64,000 nucleotides of DNA from JBIKVP01 sp044356745 (GTDB taxonomy: Bacteria > Pseudomonadota > Alphaproteobacteria > Rhizobiales > Beijerinckiaceae): positions 1 to 64,000 of the forward strand of contig JBIKVP010000001.1 in the NCBI GenBank assembly GCA_044356745.1, written 5' to 3'. The notes beneath the pieces were generated by a model. The model ran no database searches. It saw only the letters and a list, made by a program, of their open reading frames with translations, and was not told where the DNA came from. The position numbers and the translations under genes are program-made. Positions 26,986 to 36,074 of the stretch are shown piece after piece; position 1 is the first letter of the stretch, and every line of letters starts with the position of its first letter.

Positions 26986-29256
26986 ATGATGGATCGCATC
27001 AACGATGGCCCACGTGTGCTACTGCGTCGTCTGCGCGAGGTAATGGCTGACCCTGTCAGCCCACAAGAGCGGCTTGACCACATCGTCGAATTGATTGCAG
27101 GCAGCATGATGACCGATGTGTGCTCTATTTATGTTATGCGCGCGGACAACGCACTTGAACTTTATGCAACCCATGGCCTCAACCGTCAGGCAGTGCACCT
27201 GACATCCTTGCGGAAAGGTGAAGGATTGGTCGGGTTAATTGCGGAACAAGCAGAAGCGCTCTCGCTGCAAGATGCGCAATCTCATCCAGCTTTTGCTTAT
27301 AAACCTGAAACAGGTGAAGAGATTTATCACGCCTTCATGGGCGTTCCTATTTTACGCGGTGGCGCAACGCTGGGTGTACTTGTCGTCCAGAACACCTCGC
27401 ATCGTGTTTACACAGAAGAAGAAATTGAGGCACTCTATACAACCGCAATGCTTCTTGCTGAAATCATTGCCGCCAGTGATCTGCATACGCTTGCCTCTCC
27501 CGGCACTGCGATTGCAGCACGGCGCTCGCTACGTCAAGCGGGTGTCAGTATTTCTGACGGCATCGGCTTGGGACATGTAGTGCTGCGTCAACCACGTGTC
27601 GTCATCACCAATCTGATTGCAGATGACGTTGATCACGAGTTAGAGCGACTAGAGAAAGCCATTGTTGAGGTTCGGGAAGGGCTAAACACCCTTCTCTCGG
27701 ACGAAGGCATGGATGGTGAGGGCGAGCATCGCGATGTATTAGAGACCGTGCGCATTTTTGCCAATGATCGCGGTTGGCTGCGCCGTATGCGCGAAGCCAC
27801 ATTAACAGGGATCACCGCAGAAGCCGCTGTTGAGCGTGTGCAATCGGACATGCGTGCAAAAATGCTGCGCATGTCTGACCCTTATTTACGCGAGCGCCGC
27901 CATGATCTGGATGATCTCGCTTACCGCATGATGAAGGCGCTGCAAGGCTCCTCCCCCATAGGTGCACCTGAAGATTTACCTGAAAATATCGTTCTTGTTG
28001 CGCGAGCAATGGGGCCTGCTGCTTTGCTTGATTATGATCGAACACGCATTCGAGGTTTAATCTTAGAGGAAGGCGGCCCCACAAGCCATGTCGCGATTAT
28101 TGCACGTGCGCTGGGCATTCCCGCAGTGAGCGAGATTGAAAACATTACGGGTCTTGTCGAAGATGGTGATGCCATTATCGTTGATGGGACGGTGGGTGAA
28201 ATTCAAATTCGCCCCCCCCATGATATTGAGCTTGCTTATCGTGAAAAAGCGCGGATGCGCGCACGCCGTCAAGAACAGTTCCGTTCACTGCGAGATATTG
28301 AACCGATCACGCTTGATGGCGAACATATCGCACTCAACATCAATGCAGGTCTGATTGTTGATCTGCCGCATCTTGCTGAAACGGGTGCTGAAGGAATTGG
28401 CCTCTTTCGCACAGAATTACAATTCATGGTCGCAGAACGAATGCCTTCAGCAAGCGAACAACTTACGCTTTACAAACAAGTTGTTGAGGCTGTGGGGGAT
28501 AAACCGATTATCTTCCGCACCCTTGATATTGGGGGCGATAAAAAACTTCCGTATATGGATGTGATAGAAGAAGAAAATCCCGCCTTAGGCTGGCGTGCAC
28601 TACGCATCGGCCTAGATAGACCAAGCTTGTTGCGCTCCCAAGTGCGGGCTCTCATTCAGGCATCAAGCGGACGAGCCCTTTATATCATGCTGCCGATGGT
28701 TGGCGATGTCAGTGAATTTGTCGAAGCACGTGACATCATTGAGCGCGAACATACATTTTTATCACGACAGGGCATTCATATGCCTGAATCGATGAAAGTG
28801 GGTGTGATGGTTGAAATCCCCTCTTTAATCCATCAGATACAGGAAATTGCCGCGAAAGCTGATTTTTTATCGGTAGGATCAAACGATCTTATGCAATATT
28901 TGTTTGCTGTGGATCGCGAAAATCGCCGTGTTGCGCATCGCTTTGATGCATTAAGTCCCGCTTTTTTACGTGCCCTCAAAAAAATTGTTGAAGGGAGCGC
29001 TGCGCATGATTGTCCTGTCAGTTTGTGCGGTGAAATGGGCGGACGCCCACTCGAAGCGATGGCACTCATCGGCATTGGCTTCAGGCGCTTCTCTATGTCT
29101 GCACCAAGCATCGGCCCTGTAAAAGCAATGCTCCTTAAACTCGATGTTGGCGCGGTTGCAGCACTGCTTGACCACTTGCTTAAACGGGAAGGATCACAAA
29201 AAACATTGCGCCCCATGCTTGCCGACTTTGCCGCGCGGCATGGAATTCCGGTTTAG
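26986..29256 (+). CDS. ptsP: Phosphoenolpyruvate-protein phosphotransferase of the nitrogen PTS (EI-Ntr)
   Basis: 756 residues. An N-terminal GAF domain (about residues 20-165) is followed by the EI N-domain and PEP-utilizer domain. The phosphoacceptor His is in EGGPTSHVAIIARALGIP, near residue 366. The C-terminal TIM barrel has GIGLFRTE and the SLCGEMGG active site. It starts the phosphorelay to NPr and EIIA-Ntr, which regulates nitrogen, potassium and carbon metabolism rather than sugar import. The GAF domain senses glutamine in related enzymes. It is a single-gene unit, convergent with the Ada-like gene. Confidence 0.95.
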   Translation: MMDRINDGPRVLLRRLREVMADPVSPQERLDHIVELIAGSMMTDVCSIYVMRADNALELYATHGLNRQAVHLTSLRKGEGLVGLIAEQAEALSLQDAQSHPAFAYKPETGEEIYHAFMGVPILRGGATLGVLVVQNTSHRVYTEEEIEALYTTAMLLAEIIAASDLHTLASPGTAIAARRSLRQAGVSISDGIGLGHVVLRQPRVVITNLIADDVDHELERLEKAIVEVREGLNTLLSDEGMDGEGEHRDVLETVRIFANDRGWLRRMREATLTGITAEAAVERVQSDMRAKMLRMSDPYLRERRHDLDDLAYRMMKALQGSSPIGAPEDLPENIVLVARAMGPAALLDYDRTRIRGLILEEGGPTSHVAIIARALGIPAVSEIENITGLVEDGDAIIVDGTVGEIQIRPPHDIELAYREKARMRARRQEQFRSLRDIEPITLDGEHIALNINAGLIVDLPHLAETGAEGIGLFRTELQFMVAERMPSASEQLTLYKQVVEAVGDKPIIFRTLDIGGDKKLPYMDVIEEENPALGWRALRIGLDRPSLLRSQVRALIQASSGRALYIMLPMVGDVSEFVEARDIIEREHTFLSRQGIHMPESMKVGVMVEIPSLIHQIQEIAAKADFLSVGSNDLMQYLFAVDRENRRVAHRFDALSPAFLRALKKIVEGSAAHDCPVSLCGEMGGRPLEAMALIGIGFRRFSMSAPSIGPVKAMLLKLDVGAVAALLDHLLKREGSQKTLRPMLADFAARHGIPV

Positions 29257-29258
29257 CG

Positions 29259-30140
29259 TTATCCTATTTTGCCACTCTCCCAGCCGAGCATGGCCTGTTT
29301 GCGCGTAATGCCCCAATGATAGCCCGTGAGCGCACCTTCTTTGCCAAGAACACGATGACAGGGCACAACAAAACTTAAAGGATTACGCCCAACAGCAGCC
29401 CCCACCGCACGCGCTGCTTTGGGCTGCCCCAAAGATGAGGCAATAGCGCCATACGTTGTTGCACCACCAAAGGGCACTTGAAGCAACGTTTCCCAAACGC
29501 GAATATGAAAATCCGTGCCAATAAACACGATGCGCAAAGGCGTTTCCGCCTTCCACTGCGCAGGATCAAAAATACGCCCGATAAAAGAAGCTGTTGCGTT
29601 TTCATCAAACTGATAATGCGCATTTGGCCAGCGCCGTGTCATATCCGCAAGCGCGATATCGCGCCTATCCCCCTCGACAAACCCTAGTCCAGCCAATCCT
29701 CGTGGTGAAATCATCACCAGCGCTTCACCAAAGGGAGAGGGATGAAAGCCATAACGCAAGGGCAAACCATCTCCGCCCGTTTTATACTCTCCGAGCGACA
29801 TCGCCTCATGCGTCACAAACAGATCATGCAAACGCGATGTACCAGACAAGCCCACATCAAGCGCCGTATCAAGCAGGGACGCTGAATGCCTCAAGCGTAC
29901 TTTTGCCGCATCAAGCGTAATCGCTTGTAAAAACGCTTTGGGTGTCATCCCCGCCCAGCGTTTGAAGAGATGATACGTCTCTACATCGCTCAAACCCACA
30001 TGCCGCGATAAGTCTGCAATTGAGGGTTGATCCCGCCAGTTTTCGCTTAAATAAGCGATCATCTCATGCACAAGCGTATAATCGCTGAGCATGTCATGAT
30101 GCGCGGGTTGTGGGTCACAAAGGGGTAAAATCAGGTTCAT
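29259..30140 (-). CDS. AraC-type HTH fused to methylated-DNA-protein cysteine methyltransferase (Ada-like, no N-terminal Zn domain)
   Basis: 293 residues. Residues about 25-115 form an AraC helix-turn-helix (PSIADLSRHVGLSDVETYHL, then FKRWAGMTPKAFLQ). The C-terminal half is an MGMT domain with FGGATTYGAIASSLGQPKAA, active-site VPCHRVLG and GYHWG. It repairs O6-alkylguanine by suicide transfer to the Cys. The Zn-binding AdaA domain that senses phosphotriester damage in E. coli Ada is absent. How the HTH part would be activated is unclear. Confidence 0.92.
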   Translation of the reverse strand: MNLILPLCDPQPAHHDMLSDYTLVHEMIAYLSENWRDQPSIADLSRHVGLSDVETYHLFKRWAGMTPKAFLQAITLDAAKVRLRHSASLLDTALDVGLSGTSRLHDLFVTHEAMSLGEYKTGGDGLPLRYGFHPSPFGEALVMISPRGLAGLGFVEGDRRDIALADMTRRWPNAHYQFDENATASFIGRIFDPAQWKAETPLRIVFIGTDFHIRVWETLLQVPFGGATTYGAIASSLGQPKAARAVGAAVGRNPLSFVVPCHRVLGKEGALTGYHWGITRKQAMLGWESGKIG

Positions 30141-30242
30141 AGATAGGTTTTAGCAGAAGCGCGCGATGAGCACGACCCGATTTCTATATGCATTTACAAT
30201 GTGACTCTTCCCGTTTTCAAGCCTGTGTGTTAACTGGGTTCG

Positions 30243-30830
30243 ATGAAAATTACATCAACGAGATTACCCGCCGTCAAACACATTGTGCCACGTCGCTTTG
30301 TCGATGCACGCGGCTGGTTTATGGAAACCTATACGCAAAAAGCGTTTCATGACGCAGAAATTTCCGTTGATTTTGTTCAAACCAATCAATCGTTTTCCAC
30401 CCACAAAGGCACGGTTCGCGGCTTGCATAACCAGAAAGCACCCTTTGCGCAGGGCAAGCTTATTCAAGTCTTAAGTGGACGCATTTTTGATGTAGCCGTT
30501 GATCTTGATCCTGATTCCGCAACCTTTGGTGAGCATGTCAGCGTTGAACTCGATGCCTCGAATGGGGCGATGCTCTATATTCCACCCACCTTCGCCCACG
30601 GGTTTTGTACGCTGACCCCTGATACCCGCGTCACCTATGCGTGCACGCATCTTTATGCGCCCCATGCAGAGCGCGGAATTTTCTGGAACGATCCTGATTT
30701 AGCGATTGCTTGGCCTGTTGAACCTGAAAATGCAATCGTGTCTGAAAAAGATCAACAGCTCCCTGCTTGGAAAGCCGTTAAAGCGTTGCTGGTGACAGAA
30801 ATTGACAAGGCCTTTCTTTTACAACCATAA
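30243..30830 (+). CDS. rfbC: dTDP-4-dehydrorhamnose 3,5-epimerase
   Basis: 195 residues, cupin fold. FVQTNQSFSTHKGTVRGLHN (active-site His), GKLIQVLSGRIFDVAVDLD and YIPPTFAHGFCTL are the RmlC blocks. Epimerises dTDP-4-keto-6-deoxyglucose at C3 and C5. It is the first gene of the rhamnose group here, separated from rfbB by a toxin-antitoxin pair. Confidence 0.95.
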   Translation: MKITSTRLPAVKHIVPRRFVDARGWFMETYTQKAFHDAEISVDFVQTNQSFSTHKGTVRGLHNQKAPFAQGKLIQVLSGRIFDVAVDLDPDSATFGEHVSVELDASNGAMLYIPPTFAHGFCTLTPDTRVTYACTHLYAPHAERGIFWNDPDLAIAWPVEPENAIVSEKDQQLPAWKAVKALLVTEIDKAFLLQP

Positions 30831-30956
30831 TCATTACGCACTAAGCATGTGACGGGATTTGAATTCATTTTTCTGATATAATGATTGGTTGTACGCTCGA
30901 TTTTAGCAAAATGTGAATGTGGTGATTATTTTGAAACTGTGTAAGGAGTGTGGGTT

Positions 30957-31241
30957 ATGAACAGGATTGTTCATGAGCATTACCCCGTAGAGAAACTACC
31001 CAAGGATTTGCGAAGTGGGCTCATACCTGGCTCCTACGCGCGCGTGCTGATTGAGGCGGAAACACCTGATCAGTCTGAGCAATCACCATCTAACAGGGAT
31101 ACTTTGAAGGAAGCTCCCTTCACCTCAATGCGTCGCGTTCTCGCCGAAATCAAAGCGTTGCGCGAGAGCGGAAAGATCAAGCCTTCAGACGATGCTCCGT
31201 CAGAGCGGATTCGAAAATTGCGAGATGAATGGAATGGGTGA
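30957..31241 (+). CDS. Putative antitoxin of a PIN-domain toxin-antitoxin pair
   Basis: 94 residues, charged, with no recognised family. The N-terminal LPKDLRSGLIPGSYARVLIE followed by AE looks like a short DNA-binding strand-helix region. The C-terminal helix FTSMRRVLAEIKALRESGKI followed by KPSDDAPSERIRKLRDEW is a likely toxin-binding tail. The assignment rests on position: its last eight bases overlap the start of the PIN gene, the normal antitoxin-toxin order. AAGGAGTG lies about nine bases before ATG 30957. The AT-rich 125-bp gap upstream may hold its own promoter. Confidence 0.65.
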   Translation: MNRIVHEHYPVEKLPKDLRSGLIPGSYARVLIEAETPDQSEQSPSNRDTLKEAPFTSMRRVLAEIKALRESGKIKPSDDAPSERIRKLRDEWNG

Positions 31242-31779
31242 CACAGGACGGAAGATTTATTTCTGTACGAATGTTTACATCGAAATATTGGAAGGCAACT
31301 CGGAGCTTGCCAACATCATTCCAAGACTTTTTGGTGGTTGGGACTGGCAAAATCATGTCATCGTCACAAGCGAGTTGACACTGGCCGAATGCCTTGTAAA
31401 GCCGATTGAACTGGCTGTATCAACTGATGACTATATCTTACATGACAAATATTTAGACCTGCTGCTATCTCAGCCAGGCGTTCAGGAGGTGTTCAGCGTT
31501 ACACGCCATATACTAATAAGAGCAGCGCTTGTCCGCGCTCAATTATCCAATCTGGCAGCTAAGAAGATTAAGCTTCCTGACGCAATTCATGTTGCCACGG
31601 CACTCGAGGCACAATGCGATACATTCGTCACACGAGATGGGAACTTGATTGAAGCTGTATCAGCGATCATTGAGCGGAAGGGACTGCCAAAAACTGCGAA
31701 GTCAAGCTCTCTCAAGCATATCGTTAAAATGGAAAAAGATGCTCTCTTAACGCTTGCAGAGGAACTTAAATGCCCATGA
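31234..31779 (+). CDS. PIN-domain protein, VapC-like toxin with first Asp replaced by Cys
   Basis: About 181 residues from ATG 31234. PIN-fold elements appear in order: KIYFCTNVYIEILEG (strand 1), SELTLAECLVKP (acidic helix), KLPDAIHVATALEAQCDTFV and TRDGNL. VapC nucleases normally open with a D-T/S-N motif whose Asp binds the metal; here that position is Cys (tgt), which should impair catalysis. The Glu and the two later Asp are kept. The end overlaps the rfbB start by ten bases. Alternative starts at 31192 and 31225 are in frame. Confidence 0.75.
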   Translation: MGDTGRKIYFCTNVYIEILEGNSELANIIPRLFGGWDWQNHVIVTSELTLAECLVKPIELAVSTDDYILHDKYLDLLLSQPGVQEVFSVTRHILIRAALVRAQLSNLAAKKIKLPDAIHVATALEAQCDTFVTRDGNLIEAVSAIIERKGLPKTAKSSSLKHIVKMEKDALLTLAEELKCP

Positions 31780-32924
31780 CAACCACACCCCACATACTTG
31801 TCACAGGTGGCGCAGGGTTTATTGGCTCAGCTCTGGTGCTTCATCTTGTTCAGGAAAAAGGCTATCGTGTCACGACAGTTGATGCGTTGACTTATGCTGC
31901 TCACCCGCACTCACTGGATGCGCTCCATCATCATCCCAAGCATCGTCTCATTGAAGCAGACATCAACGATGTGGGGCGAATGCGAGCTATTTTGGGTGAT
32001 GCTAAACCTGACGCCGTGATGCATCTGGCCGCTGAAAGCCATGTCGATCGCTCCATTCAAGGGCCAGGAGCCTTTATTCGCACCAACGTGCTCGGTACAC
32101 AGGTTCTTTTGGAAGCCGTGCGCCATGTCTATGAAGGTTATGATCTTGATAAACGCACACGCTTTCGCTTTGTGCATATTTCAACCGATGAAGTGTTTGG
32201 CTCTCTGGGCGAAGAGGGGTTTTTCAATGAGCAAACGCGCTACGACCCCCGCTCTCCTTATTCAGCGTCAAAAGCGGCATCAGATCATTTAGTCAGAGCA
32301 TGGGGGCATACCTATGGTTTGCCGACTTTAATTGCCAATTGCTCCAACAATTATGGCCCGCGTCAATTCCCTGAAAAACTCATCCCTTTGATGATTCTCA
32401 ACGCATTAGAAAGCAAACCTCTACCCGTTTATGGCGATGGTCTGAACATCCGTGATTGGCTGTATGTGGATGATCACGTCAGAGCACTCACACTCATTTT
32501 AGAGAAGGGCACTATTGGCGAAACATATCTCATCGGGGGCAGAGCTGAGCGCACCAATAAACAGGTTGTTGAGGCCATTTGTGCTGTTTTTGATGCGTTA
32601 AAGCCTGAAAATGCGCCCCACGCACGGCTGATCACACGTGTGACAGATCGTCCCGGGCACGATCGCCGCTATGCGATTGATCCCTCGCATATTGAAAATA
32701 CATTAGGATGGCGTGCGCAGGTCACCTTTGAAGAGGGCTTGCAGCAGACGATTGACTGGTATCTGAATAATCAAAACTGGTGGCAACCCTTGCGTGAAAA
32801 CGTTTATGCAGGTGAGCGTCTTGGACTGAGCAAACAAAGTGCTCAAGGCGATAACGAAGATGGACAAACCACATTCAAACCATCACCCTTTGCAGCAACG
32901 GGTTTAAGCCTGTTTAAACGATGA
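31770..32924 (+). CDS. rfbB: dTDP-glucose 4,6-dehydratase
   Basis: 384 residues, extended short-chain dehydrogenase fold. NAD motif TGGAGFIGSALV, HLAAESHVDRSI, STDEVFGSLGEEG, and the catalytic YSASKAASDHLVRA are present. It converts dTDP-glucose to the 4-keto-6-deoxy form. It is about 30 residues longer than usual because of a polar C-terminal tail. AGAGGA at 31758-31763 supports ATG 31770, which lies inside the preceding PIN gene. Confidence 0.95.
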   Translation: MPMTTTPHILVTGGAGFIGSALVLHLVQEKGYRVTTVDALTYAAHPHSLDALHHHPKHRLIEADINDVGRMRAILGDAKPDAVMHLAAESHVDRSIQGPGAFIRTNVLGTQVLLEAVRHVYEGYDLDKRTRFRFVHISTDEVFGSLGEEGFFNEQTRYDPRSPYSASKAASDHLVRAWGHTYGLPTLIANCSNNYGPRQFPEKLIPLMILNALESKPLPVYGDGLNIRDWLYVDDHVRALTLILEKGTIGETYLIGGRAERTNKQVVEAICAVFDALKPENAPHARLITRVTDRPGHDRRYAIDPSHIENTLGWRAQVTFEEGLQQTIDWYLNNQNWWQPLRENVYAGERLGLSKQSAQGDNEDGQTTFKPSPFAATGLSLFKR

Positions 32925-33817
32925 GTTCTAACCCAATGGATTATGGCCCCCTTCTCATCATTGGACAATCGGGGCAACTGGCCACTGATCTGATGAATGC
33001 TGCCACCTGCGATGATGTGGATGCGCTGGCAATTGGGCGACCAACCCTTGATGTAACAAAACCTGAGAGCATTGCGCGTCTGTTTGAGCGCATCACCCCA
33101 CGTGCCGTAATCAATGCGAGTGCTTACACAAACGTTGATCAAGCAGAATCAGAACCTGATCTCGCGTTTGCGATCAATGTAACAGGCGCACAAGCCTTGG
33201 CATGTGTATGCGCAAATATAGATATTCCATTCATTCATGTATCAACAGATCAAGTGTTCGATGGCATAAAATCAAGCTCCTACACTGAGGATGATGCGCC
33301 AAACCCCTTATGTGTTTATGGACAGACAAAATATGAGGGTGAACAACGGGTGCTTGAAGCTTACCCGCAAGCCCTGATTGTGCGCACGTCATGGGTTTAT
33401 GGCCCTTCGGGAAATAATTTTGTGACAAAAGTTTTAGAGTGGGCACGGCGCAACAAGGAGCTATCCATCGTTTGCGATCAAATCGGAAAGCCAACATATT
33501 CGCCCGATCTTGCAAAAGCCCTGCTTGAACTCGTTGCGCGGATGCTCAACGATACAGATAAACCCCAAGGTCTATTGCATCTTGCAGGATATGATGCGAT
33601 GAGCCGCTTTGAACAGGCGCAAGCGATTTTATCGATATCTCAAGCGCGCAATGGGGTTTATGCGACAGTTAAGCCTGTTTTGACCCGTGATTTTCCCACA
33701 CCTGCAACACGCCCCTTGAATGCCGTACTCGATTGCACACGCGCTTATGAACGATATGGAATAACGCTGAGCGATTTTAAAACGGGACTTGCCGCAACAC
33801 TTGATGCGATTTTATAG
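32921..33817 (+). CDS. rfbD: dTDP-4-dehydrorhamnose reductase
   Basis: 298 residues. NAD(P)-binding IIGQSGQLATDL, INASAYTNVDQAESEPDLAF, STDQVFDG and the catalytic YGQTKYEGE are RmlD hallmarks. It performs the last step to dTDP-L-rhamnose. The start overlaps the rfbB stop (ATGA). Its stop overlaps the convergent coaA stop by six bases, so the two transcripts collide. Confidence 0.95.
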   Translation: MSSNPMDYGPLLIIGQSGQLATDLMNAATCDDVDALAIGRPTLDVTKPESIARLFERITPRAVINASAYTNVDQAESEPDLAFAINVTGAQALACVCANIDIPFIHVSTDQVFDGIKSSSYTEDDAPNPLCVYGQTKYEGEQRVLEAYPQALIVRTSWVYGPSGNNFVTKVLEWARRNKELSIVCDQIGKPTYSPDLAKALLELVARMLNDTDKPQGLLHLAGYDAMSRFEQAQAILSISQARNGVYATVKPVLTRDFPTPATRPLNAVLDCTRAYERYGITLSDFKTGLAATLDAIL

Positions 33818-34780
33818 CCGCCGAAGTGCGACTTCTTCCACATTGTGCGAAGCGCCTTTGCGTAAAATCAGCGATGCACGCTGGCGCGTGGGTAAAATGT
33901 TTTCGCGCAAATTGGGCAAGTTTATGCGAGACCAGAGCTGTTCAGCCAGCACACGCGCGTCAAGTTCTGGCATATCCGCATAACGTTGAAAAAATGAGCG
34001 CGGATCACGAAAGGCCGTGCGCCGCAGCGTTAAAAAGCGCTCGACATACCAATCATGCAGATGCTCTTCATCCGCATCAAGATAAATCGAAAAGTCAAAG
34101 AAGTCTGACACAAAGGGAATGGCTTTGCCGTCTTTGGGCATTCGCGCCGGTTGCAAGACATTCAAGCCTTCGACAATCAAAATATCAGGGCGATCAATCG
34201 AGACCCAATCTTTTTCATCCATCACATCATAGGCCAGATGCGAATAAAGTGGTGCTTTGACATGACGCTTGCCTGCTTTCACATCCGCCAGAAAACGTAG
34301 GAGCGCACCTGTGTCATAACTTTCAGGAAAGCCCTTGCGCTCCATCAATCCCAAGCGGGTCAGTTCTGCATTGGGATGCAAGAAGCCATCAGTCGTGATC
34401 AGCTCCACTTTCGGGGTGTTCGGCCAACGGGTCAGAAGCGCTTTGAGCAGGCGCGCACTGGTGGATTTACCCACAGCAACAGAACCCGCAATCCCGATAA
34501 CATAAGGCGTAATCACCTCATTTTCGGCCATGAGAAACCGCCGCGTTGCATGAAATAATCCTTGCGTTGCTCCTACATAAAGGGCGAGCAAACGTGTGAG
34601 CGGAAGGTAAATTGCTTCCACCTCGTCCATCGAAATCGGATCATTGAGCGATTGCAACCGCGCAATTTCATCGGCGCTGAGCGTGAGGGGCGTATCGGCT
34701 CTCAGGCCAGCCCATTCATCGCGGCTAAAAACGCGATAGGGCGATAATTGTGCGTCATGAAGTTTGTGTGTAAGCGGCAT
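33812..34780 (-). CDS. coaA: Pantothenate kinase type I
   Basis: 322 residues with P-loop GIAGSVAVGKSTSARLL (about residues 93-109) and the prokaryotic PanK blocks ELITTDGFLHPN, MERKGFPESYD and VEGLNVLQ. It phosphorylates pantothenate, the controlling step of coenzyme A synthesis, and is feedback-inhibited by CoA in the family. It lies nine bases after hisE, a pairing common in rhizobia. Confidence 0.96.
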   Translation of the reverse strand: MPLTHKLHDAQLSPYRVFSRDEWAGLRADTPLTLSADEIARLQSLNDPISMDEVEAIYLPLTRLLALYVGATQGLFHATRRFLMAENEVITPYVIGIAGSVAVGKSTSARLLKALLTRWPNTPKVELITTDGFLHPNAELTRLGLMERKGFPESYDTGALLRFLADVKAGKRHVKAPLYSHLAYDVMDEKDWVSIDRPDILIVEGLNVLQPARMPKDGKAIPFVSDFFDFSIYLDADEEHLHDWYVERFLTLRRTAFRDPRSFFQRYADMPELDARVLAEQLWSRINLPNLRENILPTRQRASLILRKGASHNVEEVALRRL

Positions 34781-34789
34781 CGGGGCTGT

Positions 34790-35113
34790 TCACATCGTCC
34801 GACTGGCTTTTTCCGCCAGTCCTGATTGCACCGTGCGGCGCTGCAATTCATTGAGCACAGATGTCACACGCACATCGCGCGATTTGAGCATCACCACCAA
34901 ATGATACAGCACGTCAGCGGCCTCTGCAATCAGAGCCGCTTCGTCTTGAACGACAGCAGCGAGCGCCGCTTCAACCGCTTCCTCGCCAAATTTCTTGGCA
35001 CACTTTTGCACACCCCCTGCAAGAAGTTTTGCCGTGTAGGACACTTCAGGAGAAGCACTTGCCCGCTCATGAATGATCGCTTCAAGATCAGAAAGCTGGA
35101 ATGGTGAAGTCAC
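34790..35113 (-). CDS. hisE: Phosphoribosyl-ATP pyrophosphatase
   Basis: 107 residues, all-helical MazG-like fold. KKFGEEAVEAALAAV and EAADVLYHLVVMLKSR carry the acidic metal-binding residues. It hydrolyses phosphoribosyl-ATP in the second step of histidine synthesis. No other early his gene is nearby. It lies five bases downstream of trmD on the same strand, so trmD-hisE-coaA is probably one transcript. Confidence 0.94.
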   Translation of the reverse strand: MTSPFQLSDLEAIIHERASASPEVSYTAKLLAGGVQKCAKKFGEEAVEAALAAVVQDEAALIAEAADVLYHLVVMLKSRDVRVTSVLNELQRRTVQSGLAEKASRTM

Positions 35114-35118
35114 AATCG

Positions 35119-35805
35119 TTATCCTTTGATTAAATCTGGCCGCCGCTCGCGTGTAACCTTGAGCGATTGTTCATGCCGCCATTTTTGAATATGAGCATGA
35201 TTACCGCTTAAAAGCACATCAGGAATGGCATGTCCTTCCCATTCACGCGGACGGGTGTAATGCGGGTATTCGAGGAGCCCGTTTTCAAAGCTCTCATCAT
35301 CGCCAGAATCGTGCGCACCCATCACATCAGGCAATAAACGCACACATGCATCAAGCAGAACATGCGCAGCGACTTCCCCCCCTGAGAGGATATAATCGCC
35401 AATCGACACCTCGATAAGGTTGCGTGCGGCAATCACCCGCTCATCAACCCCCTCAAAGCGCCCACAGACAATCACGACACCAGCACCTCGCGACAATGTT
35501 CGCACAACGCTTTGTGTCAGCGGCTGACCGCGCGGGGACATCAGCAGGCGCGGACGCACATCATCAGGAAGTATTGTTTGATCAAGCGCCGCCCCCAATA
35601 CATCACACCTGAGCACCATGCCAGGGCCGCCACCCGCAGGCGTATCATCCACCTGCCGATGTCGACCAAGACCAAACGCGCGCAGATCATGAACATCAAG
35701 CGCCCAACCGCCACGTTTGAGAGCATCCCCCGCCAGCGACATGCCCAGCATCGCGGGGAACATCTCAGGATAAAGCGTGAGGACAGAGGCGTGGAAAGTT
35801 TTCAT
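35119..35805 (-). CDS. trmD: tRNA (guanine-N1)-methyltransferase
   Basis: 228 residues with the SPOUT trefoil knot. TLYPEMFPAMLGMSLAGDAL, DDTPAGGGPGMVLRCDVL, CGRFEGVDERV and SIGDYILSGGE are typical. It methylates G37 of tRNAs next to the anticodon, preventing +1 frameshifts. In most bacteria rimM lies between rpsP and trmD; here the 269-bp gap holds a composite repeat and no rimM. Confidence 0.96.
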   Translation of the reverse strand: MKTFHASVLTLYPEMFPAMLGMSLAGDALKRGGWALDVHDLRAFGLGRHRQVDDTPAGGGPGMVLRCDVLGAALDQTILPDDVRPRLLMSPRGQPLTQSVVRTLSRGAGVVIVCGRFEGVDERVIAARNLIEVSIGDYILSGGEVAAHVLLDACVRLLPDVMGAHDSGDDESFENGLLEYPHYTRPREWEGHAIPDVLLSGNHAHIQKWRHEQSLKVTRERRPDLIKG

Positions 35806-35908
35806 TTTTCCTTTAGACCCCTCGCATAGGCTCGGACGCGGTATTATTTGTAGATGGCCTTAGCAAGCTAAGTCCTTTGCGGGCATTGGAAGAAAGACAC
35901 CTGAATCT

Positions 35909-36050
35909 CAACCGTCATGCGCGGGCTTGACCCGCGTATCCCGTGTTTCTTTTTGTCCCCGCACACTGGTGCGAACACGCATTCGTACTTTGGAAGAAGT
36001 GTTATGTTCCAGAAAGCATGGATACCAAGCACAAGGCTTGGTATGACGGG
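35909..36050. repeat. Composite palindromic repeat, trmD-rpsP gap
   Basis: The left unit, CCGTCATGCGCGGGCTTGAC then CCGCGTATCCC (35909-35942), is the reverse complement of the unit at 40018-40050 over about 32 bases. The right unit, GGATACCAAG-CACAAG-GCTTGGTATGACGGG (about 36019-36050), has the same GGATA...ATGACGG ends with a different stem. About 75 bp separate them. Confidence 0.75.
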
Positions 36051-36074
36051 CGAGGATCATGCGAATAACGTCAA

